6,642 nucleotides of DNA from JBCDBY01 sp039182715 (lineage in GTDB: Bacteria > Planctomycetota > PLA2), in the NCBI GenBank assembly GCA_039182715.1, contig JBCDBY010000259.1:1-6642 (forward strand), given 5' to 3'. Shown here piece by piece: positions 1-5,603 of this stretch (the first letter of the stretch is position 1; each line of letters opens with the position of its first letter). Under the pieces are notes generated by a model. It searched no databases and was not told where the DNA came from. It saw only the letters and a program-made list of their open reading frames with translations. The position numbers were made by a program, and so were the translations under genes.

Positions 1-885
1 CGCTGGACCCGGAACCACAAGCCGAACGAGGGGAGCGACTTCCTTTACCTCACCGGCGCCGGCGAGAACATCTGCTGGGCCGCGTACGACTACGAGATCT
101 TCCACGACGCGCGTCCCGACATCGATCGGAACGCCGAGGAGGTGCAGCAGCCGATCGTCGACGTACTCGCCGAGGCCGGCTGGGCGACGCGCCAGCACAT
201 GACCTACGACGAGACGATCACGCGCCTGCTCGGCACCTACGAGAACGCGCGCCGCAAGGTGAGCGGTCGCATCGACCAGGGGCCGCGCATGCTGGTCGAC
301 CACGCCGAGACGATCGGGGAGCGCAACCTCGAGCGCATCGCGCGCATGAACGCCGGCATCGCGGTGCAGAACCGCATCATCTACCAGGCGGAGGACTTCG
401 TGCGCCGCTACGGTCCCGATGCGCTCTCCAAGGCGCCGCCGCTGCGCCGCATGCTCGACATGGGCATCCCGGTGGCGGGCGGCACCGACGCCACGCGCGT
501 CTCGTCGCACAACCCGTGGCTCAGTCTCGCCTGGATGACGACCGGCAAGTCGCTCGGTGGCCTGCAGATGTACGGCGACAACAACCTGCTGACGCGCGAA
601 GAGTCGCTGCGCACCTGGACGCGTGGCAGCGCCTGGTCGACCGGACACGACAAGGTCAAGGGCGCGATCCAGAAGGGTCAGTTCGCCGACTTTATCGTGC
701 TGGACCGCGACTTCTTCTCCGTGCCCGATCGCGAGATCGGAGCGCTGCGCTCGGTGCTCACCGCGGTGGGCGGCGAGATCGTCTACGCGGATGCGGCCTT
801 CAAGAGCCACGACCCCAAGCCGCTGCCGCCGGTCTCGCCCGACTGGTCGCCGGTCCAGGTCTACGGCGGATACCACGGGACGTAA
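1..885 (+). CDS. YtcJ-like metal-dependent amidohydrolase (Amidohydro_3), C-terminal part
   Basis: The frame is open from the first base and stops at TAA 883-885, giving 294 visible residues. The N-terminal part, which would carry the usual HxH metal site and any signal peptide, lies outside the window. Visible hallmarks are an HAET segment at H101, a GGTDA motif with the expected active-site Asp at D163, and SSHNPW at about 169-174. Near the C-terminus the segment GQFADFIVLDRDFF matches the 'G-x-x-ADxVVLDxD' strand that closes the small beta-domain of this superfamily. Known members are TIM-barrel hydrolases of roughly 550-650 residues acting on amide or other C-N bonds. The substrate cannot be read from sequence and whether this copy is exported is unknown. 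A GTG at 142 is internal, because family-like sequence continues upstream of it. The stop lies one base before the following lipoprotein gene, so the two are probably co-transcribed. Confidence 0.88.
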   Translation, partial: RWTRNHKPNEGSDFLYLTGAGENICWAAYDYEIFHDARPDIDRNAEEVQQPIVDVLAEAGWATRQHMTYDETITRLLGTYENARRKVSGRIDQGPRMLVDHAETIGERNLERIARMNAGIAVQNRIIYQAEDFVRRYGPDALSKAPPLRRMLDMGIPVAGGTDATRVSSHNPWLSLAWMTTGKSLGGLQMYGDNNLLTREESLRTWTRGSAWSTGHDKVKGAIQKGQFADFIVLDRDFFSVPDREIGALRSVLTAVGGEIVYADAAFKSHDPKPLPPVSPDWSPVQVYGGYHGT

Positions 886-886
886 C

Positions 887-1921
887 GTGCGGACCCTGAT
901 TGTCGTGCTGGCCTGCGGGATGCTCGGGGCGTGCTCCGTCCCGCGCATCCTGCACCGCACGGTGATCGACTACGACGAGTCGGTCAGCCGCGCGCAGGCG
1001 GAGCTTCTGCTGCTCAACATCGCCCGCGCGCGGCATGGCCGGCCGCTGCACTTCACGACCGTCTCCGGCATCGCCGCGACCTTCGAGGTGTCCGCGGGCG
1101 GCAGCGTCGGGGCGGAGATCGGCGAAGGCGCGGCGCCCACGCTTGGTCTGGTCGGCGTCAGCGGCAACGTGATCGAGAACCCGACCATGAGCATCCTGCC
1201 GGTGCAGGGCGAGGAGTTCACGCGCCGCGTGCTCACGCCGCTGGACGAGCAGAAGTTCGAGGTCTTCTATCACCAGGGCGTCGATCCGGGGCTGCTGCTG
1301 CGCCTGCTCGCGGTGTCGCTGGTGGACGAGGACGGCACGCAGCACGCCAACGGCAGCGCCGCCTTCGAAGAGCGCGTCGCGATCATCGGGAGCACGGCGC
1401 TCGACGTCGGCCCGATCGAGTTCGACCAGTTCTACGCGCTGCCGAAGGGGACCCAGCCGTCGGCGCTCGACGTGAGTGAACTGGTCGAGAAGGGCTTCCG
1501 GATCGAGCTGGGCGAGGAGCCGCGGCTGATTCGCCGCGTGCTGGGGCGCAAGATGATCGCCGACTTCGATCCGAAGTCGGTCCCCAACGAGCGCCGCCGC
1601 GCGCTGCATGAGCGGGCGCAGCGCTACCCGGCCAACTTCGTACTCGTCGAACTCGAGCAGTGGAGGGGTTGGATCAAGCTGCGCAGCTTCCACGCCATCG
1701 TGCAGCGCGCCGCGCGCAACATCGGCGGCGAGGGTGTGCTGGTGGTGGAGGAGGCGGGCGCCGCTCCGACCGATGCGCTCTTCAGCGTGGGCTACGCCGA
1801 CCGCGTCTACTCCGTGTCGCGGGAGAGCGCGCTCGCCTTCGACGTGCTCTACCAGCTCTTCCAGATGACCGTTACCGACCTCGGTTCGAACCGGGTGCCG
1901 CCGGTCACGATTGCGAAGTGA
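887..1921 (+). CDS. Unrecognised outer-membrane-type lipoprotein, 344 aa
   Basis: GTG 887 is chosen as the start because it puts a textbook lipoprotein signal at the N-terminus: MRTLIVVLACGMLGAC, with lipobox L13-G14-A15-C16. Residue +2 after the lipidated Cys is Ser, not Asp, which in Gram-negatives usually predicts outer-membrane sorting. A partial Shine-Dalgarno (GGGA, 877-880) lies 6 nt upstream, inside the end of the amidohydrolase gene. With a 1-bp gap to that gene, translational coupling is likely. The mature part begins with a segment around 26-45 (DYDESVSRAQAELLLLNIARAR). It then has a Gly/Ala-rich stretch at about 65-90, a segment PTMSILPVQGEEFTRRVLTP at about 103-122, and a mixed alpha/beta remainder without Cys pairs or a known catalytic motif. 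I recall similar sequences only as hypothetical lipoproteins of proteobacteria and do not assign a function. Its end overlaps the end of MDR1 by 17 bp in convergent orientation. The same frame extends upstream to an ATG at 623, but that part is a shadow of the amidohydrolase. Confidence 0.85.
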   Translation: MRTLIVVLACGMLGACSVPRILHRTVIDYDESVSRAQAELLLLNIARARHGRPLHFTTVSGIAATFEVSAGGSVGAEIGEGAAPTLGLVGVSGNVIENPTMSILPVQGEEFTRRVLTPLDEQKFEVFYHQGVDPGLLLRLLAVSLVDEDGTQHANGSAAFEERVAIIGSTALDVGPIEFDQFYALPKGTQPSALDVSELVEKGFRIELGEEPRLIRRVLGRKMIADFDPKSVPNERRRALHERAQRYPANFVLVELEQWRGWIKLRSFHAIVQRAARNIGGEGVLVVEEAGAAPTDALFSVGYADRVYSVSRESALAFDVLYQLFQMTVTDLGSNRVPPVTIAK

Positions 1922-2837
1922 CGACGACGTGGCCGCGGACCGCGCCGGAGCGCAGGTACGTGAAGGCGTCGGCGATCTCGTACAGCGGGAACGCGCGGTC
2001 GATGCGCGGCGTCACGGTGTCGGCGAGCTTCGCCAGCTCCTCAAGATCGCCGTGATCGGGCGTCGCCAGGAACGGCACCAGCTTCCGGCTGGTGAAGACC
2101 GAGCCGAAGCTCGCATAGATGATGTGCTGCACGCCGCCGGTCCAGCGCCCGGTTCCGGTTGAGACGAGGATGGAGCGCCCGCCCGGCCTGAGCGCGCGGC
2201 GATAGGTGGCATCGGGACGGTTGTGGATGTTGTCGAGGATGCGGTCGTAGGTCTCGCCGAACGGCTTCTCGGTCACTTCGTCCGCGCCCAGCGACCGTAC
2301 GAACTCCGCCTTGTTCGCCCGGCAGCTCGCGGTGACGTGCGCACCGCCCGCCTTGGCGATCTCGACCGCGAGCGAGCCGACGGCACCCGACGCGCCGTGT
2401 ACGAGCACGCGCTGTCCCGGCTCGACGCCGCGCAGCGCCTGCCAGGCGGTGAACCCGCCGTGGGGGAGGGCGGCGGCCTGCTCGAAGCTCCAGGCGGCGG
2501 GCTTGCGCACGAGCTGTCCCGCGGGAACCGCCACGTACTGTGCGTATGAGCCCTGGCACCAGCCGAAGACCTCGTCGCCCGGCTCGAAGGTGCCACTCGC
2601 GTCCTCCTCGACCACGCCGGCCACGTATTGGCCCGGCACGGCGTGCTTGGGGCGCCGTAGGCCGAAGCCCATGAGCCGAATGAGGTAGGGGAGGCCGGTC
2701 ATCAGATGCCAGTCGCCGACACAGACGGCCGCGGCGTGCATGCGAACGAGCACGCCCTTTCCGGCCTCGGGTCGCGGATGGTCTTCCAGTCGGAGCACGT
2801 CGGCCGAGCCGTACTCCCGCTGCAAAACGGCCTGCAT
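1905..2837 (-). CDS. Zinc-independent NAD(P)H-dependent MDR oxidoreductase (MDR1), 310 aa
   Basis: This is a medium-chain dehydrogenase/reductase of the quinone-oxidoreductase / 'NAD(P)-dependent alcohol dehydrogenase' type, presumably cytosolic. The N-terminal GroES-like domain spans about 1-115 (MQAVLQREYG...DVLRLEDHPRP, then GDWHLMTGLPYLIRLMGFG). A Rossmann domain follows, with the dinucleotide loop GASGAVG at 148-154, and the C-terminal sequence is RSGAVRGHVVVT. The catalytic-zinc ligands and the four-Cys structural-zinc lobe of classical alcohol dehydrogenases are absent, so a zinc-free reduction of a quinone, enone or carbonyl is expected. The substrate is unknown. The start is ATG 2837, which has a perfect AAGGAG 9 nt upstream. 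An in-frame GTG at 2864 would add nine residues (MKNDKENSP) that look like leader. Length is close to the usual 310-330 residues. It is divergent from tetR across 59 bp containing a double palindrome, so TetR control is likely. Confidence 0.9.
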   Translation of the reverse strand: MQAVLQREYGSADVLRLEDHPRPEAGKGVLVRMHAAAVCVGDWHLMTGLPYLIRLMGFGLRRPKHAVPGQYVAGVVEEDASGTFEPGDEVFGWCQGSYAQYVAVPAGQLVRKPAAWSFEQAAALPHGGFTAWQALRGVEPGQRVLVHGASGAVGSLAVEIAKAGGAHVTASCRANKAEFVRSLGADEVTEKPFGETYDRILDNIHNRPDATYRRALRPGGRSILVSTGTGRWTGGVQHIIYASFGSVFTSRKLVPFLATPDHGDLEELAKLADTVTPRIDRAFPLYEIADAFTYLRSGAVRGHVVVTSQS

Positions 2838-2846
2838 GGGGGAATT

Positions 2847-2852
2847 CTCCTT
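2847..2852 (-). promoter_or_regulatory. Shine-Dalgarno of MDR1 (AAGGAG)
   Basis: Reading the minus strand, AAGGAG lies 9 nt before ATG 2837. It decides the start of MDR1: the upstream GTG at 2864 would put this ribosome site inside the coding sequence. It is the strongest ribosome-binding site in the window. The neighbouring genes have weak sites or none. Confidence 0.8.
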
Positions 2853-2878
2853 GTCGTTCTTCACTTACGCTGTAAGCT
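2851..2878 (+). promoter_or_regulatory. Candidate tetR promoter (TTGTCG-16-TAAGCT)
   Basis: The -35 candidate TTGTCG is at 2851-2856, followed by a 16-bp spacer and the -10 candidate TAAGCT at 2873-2878, which fits the TANNNT pattern. Transcription would begin near 2885, giving a leader of about 12 nt that holds the weak ribosome site AAGG (2887-2890). The -10 lies across the two operator palindromes, as expected for autorepression. The match to consensus is moderate (4 of 6 in the -35) and the assignment is by inspection only. Confidence 0.45.
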
Positions 2879-2889
2879 TACGTCGTAAG
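2864..2889. promoter_or_regulatory. Double palindromic operator, likely TetR-family binding site
   Basis: Two 13-bp palindromes abut exactly. CTTACGCTGTAAG (2864-2876) has 5-bp arms around GCT. CTTACGTCGTAAG (2877-2889) has 6-bp arms around one T. The junction GTAAGCTTAC (2872-2881) is itself a perfect 10-bp palindrome, so the site is a palindrome of palindromes with 13-bp centre spacing. It lies between divergent MDR1 and tetR, covers both candidate -10 boxes, and includes the tetR ribosome site AAGG (2887-2890). TetR-family repressors typically bind such inverted repeats next to their own gene as one or two dimers. The neighbouring tetR product is the obvious binder, but this is inferred from position. 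Confidence 0.75.
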
Positions 2890-2903
2890 GCAAGCGATGG
2901 CAA
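2875..2903 (-). promoter_or_regulatory. Candidate MDR1 promoter (TTGCCA-17-TAAGCT)
   Basis: On the minus strand, TTGCCA (2903-2898, five of six matches to TTGACA) is followed by a 17-bp spacer and TAAGCT (2880-2875) as -10. Transcription would start near 2868, leaving a leader of about 31 nt that carries the AAGGAG site. The -35 box lies inside the first codons of tetR. The -10 overlaps the tetR -10 on the other strand within GTAAGCTTAC. A repressor on the double palindrome would block both promoters. Spacing and match are good, but this was not tested computationally. Confidence 0.55.
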
Positions 2904-3544
2904 GCAAGAAGGCTCCTCTCAATCGCGAGACCGTTCTCGCGACCGCCCTGCGGATGGCCGACGAGGGCGGCGTCGAAGCGCTCTCGATGCGCAAGCTGGG
3001 CCAGGCGCTCGGCGTCGAGGCGATGTCGCTCTACCACCACGTGCGCAACAAGGAGGAGGTGATCGACGGCATCGTCGACCTCGTCTTCGCGGAGATCGAC
3101 TTGCCGGAAGACGGCGAGCCGTGGCGCGAAGCGATGCGCCGCCGCGCGGTCTCCGCCCGCTGCACGCTCCTGCGCCACCCCTGGGCGGCGAGCCTCATGA
3201 ACGCGCGTCCGAACCCCGGCCCGGCGACGCTGCGCCACCACGACGCGGTGATCGGATCCCTGCGCGGGAACGGCTTCGACCTCGTGCTGGCCGCGCACGC
3301 GTTCTCCGTGATCGACAGCTACCTCTTCGGCTTCGCGCTCACACAGGCGACGCTGCCCTTCGAGAACGAGGAGCAGCTCGCGGCGGTGGTGCAGCACATC
3401 CTTCCGCGCATTCCGAGGGACCAGTACCCGCACCTGCACGAACTCACCATCAACCACGTCATGCAGCCCGGCTACGACTACGCCGACGAGTTCGCATTCG
3501 GACTGGAGCTGGTGCTGGAGGGGCTGGAGCGCGCGCGGGGATAG
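2897..3544 (+). CDS. TetR-family transcriptional repressor, 215 aa
   Basis: The N-terminal DNA-binding domain is clear: NRETVLATALRMADEGG (9-25), then the helix-turn-helix LSMRKLGQALGVEAMSLYHHV (29-49), and RNKEEVIDGIVD (50-61). This form, with MSLYHHVRNKEE, is typical of repressors with a TetR_C_1-type (tetracycline-repressor-like) ligand domain. That domain fills the rest, ending in the normal FAFGLELVLEGL helix. Length is usual for the family. ATG 2897 is preceded by a weak AAGG site (2887-2890) that lies inside the putative operator. The gene is divergent from MDR1 and convergent with MDR2, overlapping the latter by 67 bp. The likely role is to sense a small hydrophobic or reactive compound and relieve repression of MDR1 and of itself. 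The ligand cannot be predicted. Confidence 0.92.
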   Translation: MASKKAPLNRETVLATALRMADEGGVEALSMRKLGQALGVEAMSLYHHVRNKEEVIDGIVDLVFAEIDLPEDGEPWREAMRRRAVSARCTLLRHPWAASLMNARPNPGPATLRHHDAVIGSLRGNGFDLVLAAHAFSVIDSYLFGFALTQATLPFENEEQLAAVVQHILPRIPRDQYPHLHELTINHVMQPGYDYADEFAFGLELVLEGLERARG

Positions 3545-4521
3545 CGCAGCACGACCTTGCCGCGCACGTGCCCCTGCTCGACGTAGCGCATCGCGTCGCG
3601 TAGTTCGTTGAACTCGTAGGTGCGGTCGATCGACGGCCGCAGCGTGCCCTCGATCCACATCCGCCGCAGCTGCTGCAGGTCTTCGCCGCGCTTCGCGCCG
3701 TCGATGTGGAGGATGCGGCAGGTCTTGTCGCTGAACCGGAAGCGCAGCGGCGCCCAGAGCATGGCGGCGAAGATCTGCCCGTTCGAGCCGCCGATCATCA
3801 CGTAGCGACCGCCCGGTGCGAGGCAGCGGTGGTAGGTACCCACGGAGCGGTGCCCGTTGATGCCGAAGATGACGTCGTAGCGCTCGTCGCGCGCGGCGAA
3901 GTCGGTGGTGCGGTAGTCGAGGACCTCGTCCGCGCCGCACGCCCGGGCGAGATCCGCGCTGCCCGCACCGCAAACGGCGACCACGTGCGCGCCGCACGCT
4001 TTGGCGATCTGCACGGCGAAGTGCCCGACGCCCCCGCCGGCGCCCTGCACCAGCACCTTCGCTCCGGTCCCGACCTCGCCGAGGTCGCGCACGCCCTGCA
4101 GCGCTGTGATGCCTGCGAGCGGGATCGCCGCCGCCTCGGCGAACGACGTCCCGTCCGGCAGCGCCGCGATGCGATCCGCGCGCACGCAGACCGACTCGGC
4201 GAACGAGCCCATGCCGTCTTCGACACACTCGCCGAAGACGGCGTCTCCGACCTTCCACTGCGTGACGCCGGCGCCGACGGCCTCCACGACGCCGGCCAGG
4301 TCGATGCCGAGGACCGGGTACTTCTTGGGGCGGAACAGCCCGTTCGCGAGCCGGACCAGGAAGGGGTCGGCTCGCATCATGCGGTAGTCCGCCGCATTGA
4401 TCGAAGCCGCGTGCACGCGGACGCGCACCTGCGCCGGCTTGGGCTCGGGTACAGGTCGCTCGCGGACGAAGAGGACCTCCGGGCCGCCGTACTGCTCGTA
4501 GAGGAAGGCGCGCATGGGCAC
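3478..4521 (-). CDS. Zinc-independent MDR oxidoreductase (MDR2) with read-through C-terminal tail, 347 aa
   Basis: This has the same subgroup architecture as MDR1. The GroES-like domain starts MRAFLYEQYGGPEVL and contains SINAADYRMMRADPFLVRL. The strand PVLGIDLAGVVEAVG is at 69-83 and the dinucleotide loop GAGGGVG at 160-166. The family ending, HVRGKVVLR, stops at residue 326. Zinc ligands are missing, so it should be a zinc-free NAD(P)H-dependent reductase of unknown substrate. Residues 327-347 (YPRARSSPSSTSSSPNANSSA) are a low-complexity tail encoded wholly opposite the last codons of tetR. GTG 4521 is preferred because a TAGCTT -10 box lies exactly 6 nt upstream and no Shine-Dalgarno is present, which suggests a leaderless message. 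ATG 4515, two codons later, is the alternative start. It is divergent from the anchored CxxC protein gene. Confidence 0.88.
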   Translation of the reverse strand: MPMRAFLYEQYGGPEVLFVRERPVPEPKPAQVRVRVHAASINAADYRMMRADPFLVRLANGLFRPKKYPVLGIDLAGVVEAVGAGVTQWKVGDAVFGECVEDGMGSFAESVCVRADRIAALPDGTSFAEAAAIPLAGITALQGVRDLGEVGTGAKVLVQGAGGGVGHFAVQIAKACGAHVVAVCGAGSADLARACGADEVLDYRTTDFAARDERYDVIFGINGHRSVGTYHRCLAPGGRYVMIGGSNGQIFAAMLWAPLRFRFSDKTCRILHIDGAKRGEDLQQLRRMWIEGTLRPSIDRTYEFNELRDAMRYVEQGHVRGKVVLRYPRARSSPSSTSSSPNANSSA

Positions 4522-4527
4522 GAAGGG

Positions 4528-4533
4528 AAGCTA
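4528..4533 (-). promoter_or_regulatory. -10 box (TAGCTT) of MDR2, probably leaderless
   Basis: On the minus strand, GGGTAGCTTCCCTTC runs directly into GTG 4521. TAGCTT fits TANNNT and leaves 6 nt before the start codon, the normal -10 to +1 distance, so the transcript would begin at the start codon. No purine-rich ribosome site precedes either start option, and I see no convincing -35 box. The same motif occurs before the divergent gene, as GGGTAGGCTTCCC. Confidence 0.5.
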
Positions 4534-4601
4534 CCCGACGTGGTGCGGGTCTATTCGGTCTCTTCCTTCGCGCCCAGGTAGTCGTGGACCACATCGGTGG
4601 G

Positions 4602-4607
4602 TAGGCT
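4602..4607 (+). promoter_or_regulatory. -10 box (TAGGCT) of the anchored protein gene, probably leaderless
   Basis: GGGTAGGCTTCCCGC runs directly into ATG 4614. TAGGCT (TANNNT) is followed by exactly 6 nt, so transcription should start at or next to the A of the start codon. No Shine-Dalgarno is visible and no clear -35 box was found. The arrangement matches that of the divergent MDR2 gene base for base, apart from one inserted G and the last few bases. Confidence 0.5.
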
Positions 4608-4613
4608 TCCCGC

Positions 4614-5603
4614 ATGCTCCGCGTCCTCGTGCCTGTCCTGGTCATCCTCGTCGGCGTTCTGGTCGCTCTGGTCGTCGGTGACGGCGGGAGCTCTTCCGAT
4701 ACTTCGATCCCCCCGAAGGCTCCCCGAAAGAAGGCGCCGCCGCCCGTGCCCGCCGGCATGCTGGCCGTCGAGGATGTCAATCTGGTCCCTAGTTACGTCC
4801 CCGACCCGGAGGAGCTGGACGGGGAGCGGCGCTGGATGCTGGAGTGGCTTGGCACCAGTGGATGGGCCTTCTGGGGCTGGAAACTCGAAGCGGGCAGCCG
4901 GGGCGAAGCGGAGTTCATGTGGCATGACCCGCGCGAGATGGGCCGGGAGTTCGTGACGCTACGACTCGACCTCGAGCCGCGCACGGTCGTGCGCGTCGTC
5001 CTCGGCGTTCGGCTTTCCCGGTTCCGGACCGATGTGTTCGACGTGATCTGCCCGTCGTGCGAGACCGAGGTCGATCGCCGCCGCGCCTTCCCGGGCTCGG
5101 CGACCGTCGCCTGCACGAAGTGTCGGAAGGCGATTCCCATCGATGCGGAGTGGGCGCGCGCGAAGTCGCGGGATTTCCGACTGCTCGTGTTGGGCGCGGA
5201 TCGTGCGTCGACAAGCGAGTGGGTCCACCAGAGTCATCTGGATGGCGTGCTCGGTGTCCCGTCGAAGAGTTTCGGATTCGCGGGCCGGATCGAACGTCGA
5301 TTCGCCTTCGATCCGCGCGTCGGCAACTTCGACCCCGACGCGCACATCCGGGGCGGGCATACGCTTCATCGAGCCGGCCGCAGCCTCCTCTCCACGATGT
5401 GCGTGTACGCATCCGGGGGAGATTCGAGCATGCGTACGCAGCGTTCCGGAGACCGCGTGGAGTTTCGTGCCCAGTACGGTGACACCGTGTTCGAGGGCAC
5501 GCGGGAGAACTGGACGGTTGCGATCGGAGGGGAGCAGATCGAACTGTCAGACTACCCCCACCCCGTCTGGCGCTTCGAGCTGGACTGGAAGCCGGCCGAG
5601 TAG
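4614..5603 (+). CDS. Unrecognised membrane-anchored protein with CxxC-17-CxxC motif, 329 aa
   Basis: I do not recognise the family. Residues 4-21 are one hydrophobic Val/Leu helix, a membrane anchor or uncleaved signal; no lipobox or convincing signal-peptidase site follows. Residues 33-47 form a Pro/Lys linker (PPKAPRKKAPPPVPA). A mixed domain follows, Trp-rich at about 74-92 (RRWMLEWLGTSGWAFWGWKLE). Four cysteines, C146, C149, C167 and C170, are arranged as CPSC-17 residues-CTKC, typical of a zinc ribbon. The C-terminal third looks beta-rich and ends in RFELDWKPAE. Topology is ambiguous: a zinc ribbon is commoner in the cytoplasm, and the basic cluster after the helix (K35, R38-K40) could keep the domain inside, but a periplasmic location with disulfides is possible. 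ATG 4614 is chosen because the hydrophobic helix follows at once and a TAGGCT -10 box lies 6 nt upstream. Its stop abuts the stop of the next gene. Confidence 0.8.
   Translation: MLRVLVPVLVILVGVLVALVVGDGGSSSDTSIPPKAPRKKAPPPVPAGMLAVEDVNLVPSYVPDPEELDGERRWMLEWLGTSGWAFWGWKLEAGSRGEAEFMWHDPREMGREFVTLRLDLEPRTVVRVVLGVRLSRFRTDVFDVICPSCETEVDRRRAFPGSATVACTKCRKAIPIDAEWARAKSRDFRLLVLGADRASTSEWVHQSHLDGVLGVPSKSFGFAGRIERRFAFDPRVGNFDPDAHIRGGHTLHRAGRSLLSTMCVYASGGDSSMRTQRSGDRVEFRAQYGDTVFEGTRENWTVAIGGEQIELSDYPHPVWRFELDWKPAE

Noticed and set aside
623..886. In-frame upstream ATG that would lengthen the lipoprotein by 88 residues.
   Set aside because: The extension is Arg/Ser-rich shadow sequence of the amidohydrolase and would bury the lipoprotein signal. 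GTG 887 fits the lipobox and gene spacing.
800..1693. A 297-codon minus-strand frame opposite the lipoprotein gene.
   Set aside because: Its composition (Arg, Ala, Asp, Leu) mirrors the antisense of the lipoprotein gene. No start signal or domain is seen, and the plus strand has a proper lipoprotein signal.
1882..1893. Perfect 12-bp palindrome CGGTTCGAACCG near the lipoprotein/MDR1 junction. It resembles a tRNA T-arm (GGTTCGA) or a terminator stem.
   Set aside because: No tRNA acceptor, D or anticodon arm surrounds it. It has no loop and no T-run, and it lies within the conserved reading frame of the lipoprotein, so it is probably a chance coding sequence.
2838..2864. GTG 2864 as the start of MDR1.
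   Set aside because: It adds nine non-family residues, lies at the edge of the operator, and places the AAGGAG ribosome site inside the coding sequence. ATG 2837 is 9 nt after that site.
3706..4581. A 291-codon plus-strand frame opposite MDR2.
   Set aside because: It is antisense to a well-conserved MDR gene, His/Arg/Asp-rich, and without a motif.
4584..4592. Short palindrome GTGGACCAC in the MDR2/anchored-protein gap as an operator.
   Set aside because: Four-base arms are expected by chance in GC-rich DNA. No regulator is adjacent and no second copy was seen.
2861..4780. A very long minus-strand open frame (about 639 codons) running across tetR, MDR2 and the start of the anchored protein gene.
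   Set aside because: It is Arg/Ala/Pro-rich with no recognisable domain, and overlaps three genes that each have clear family or signal features. It is a typical shadow frame in GC-rich DNA.
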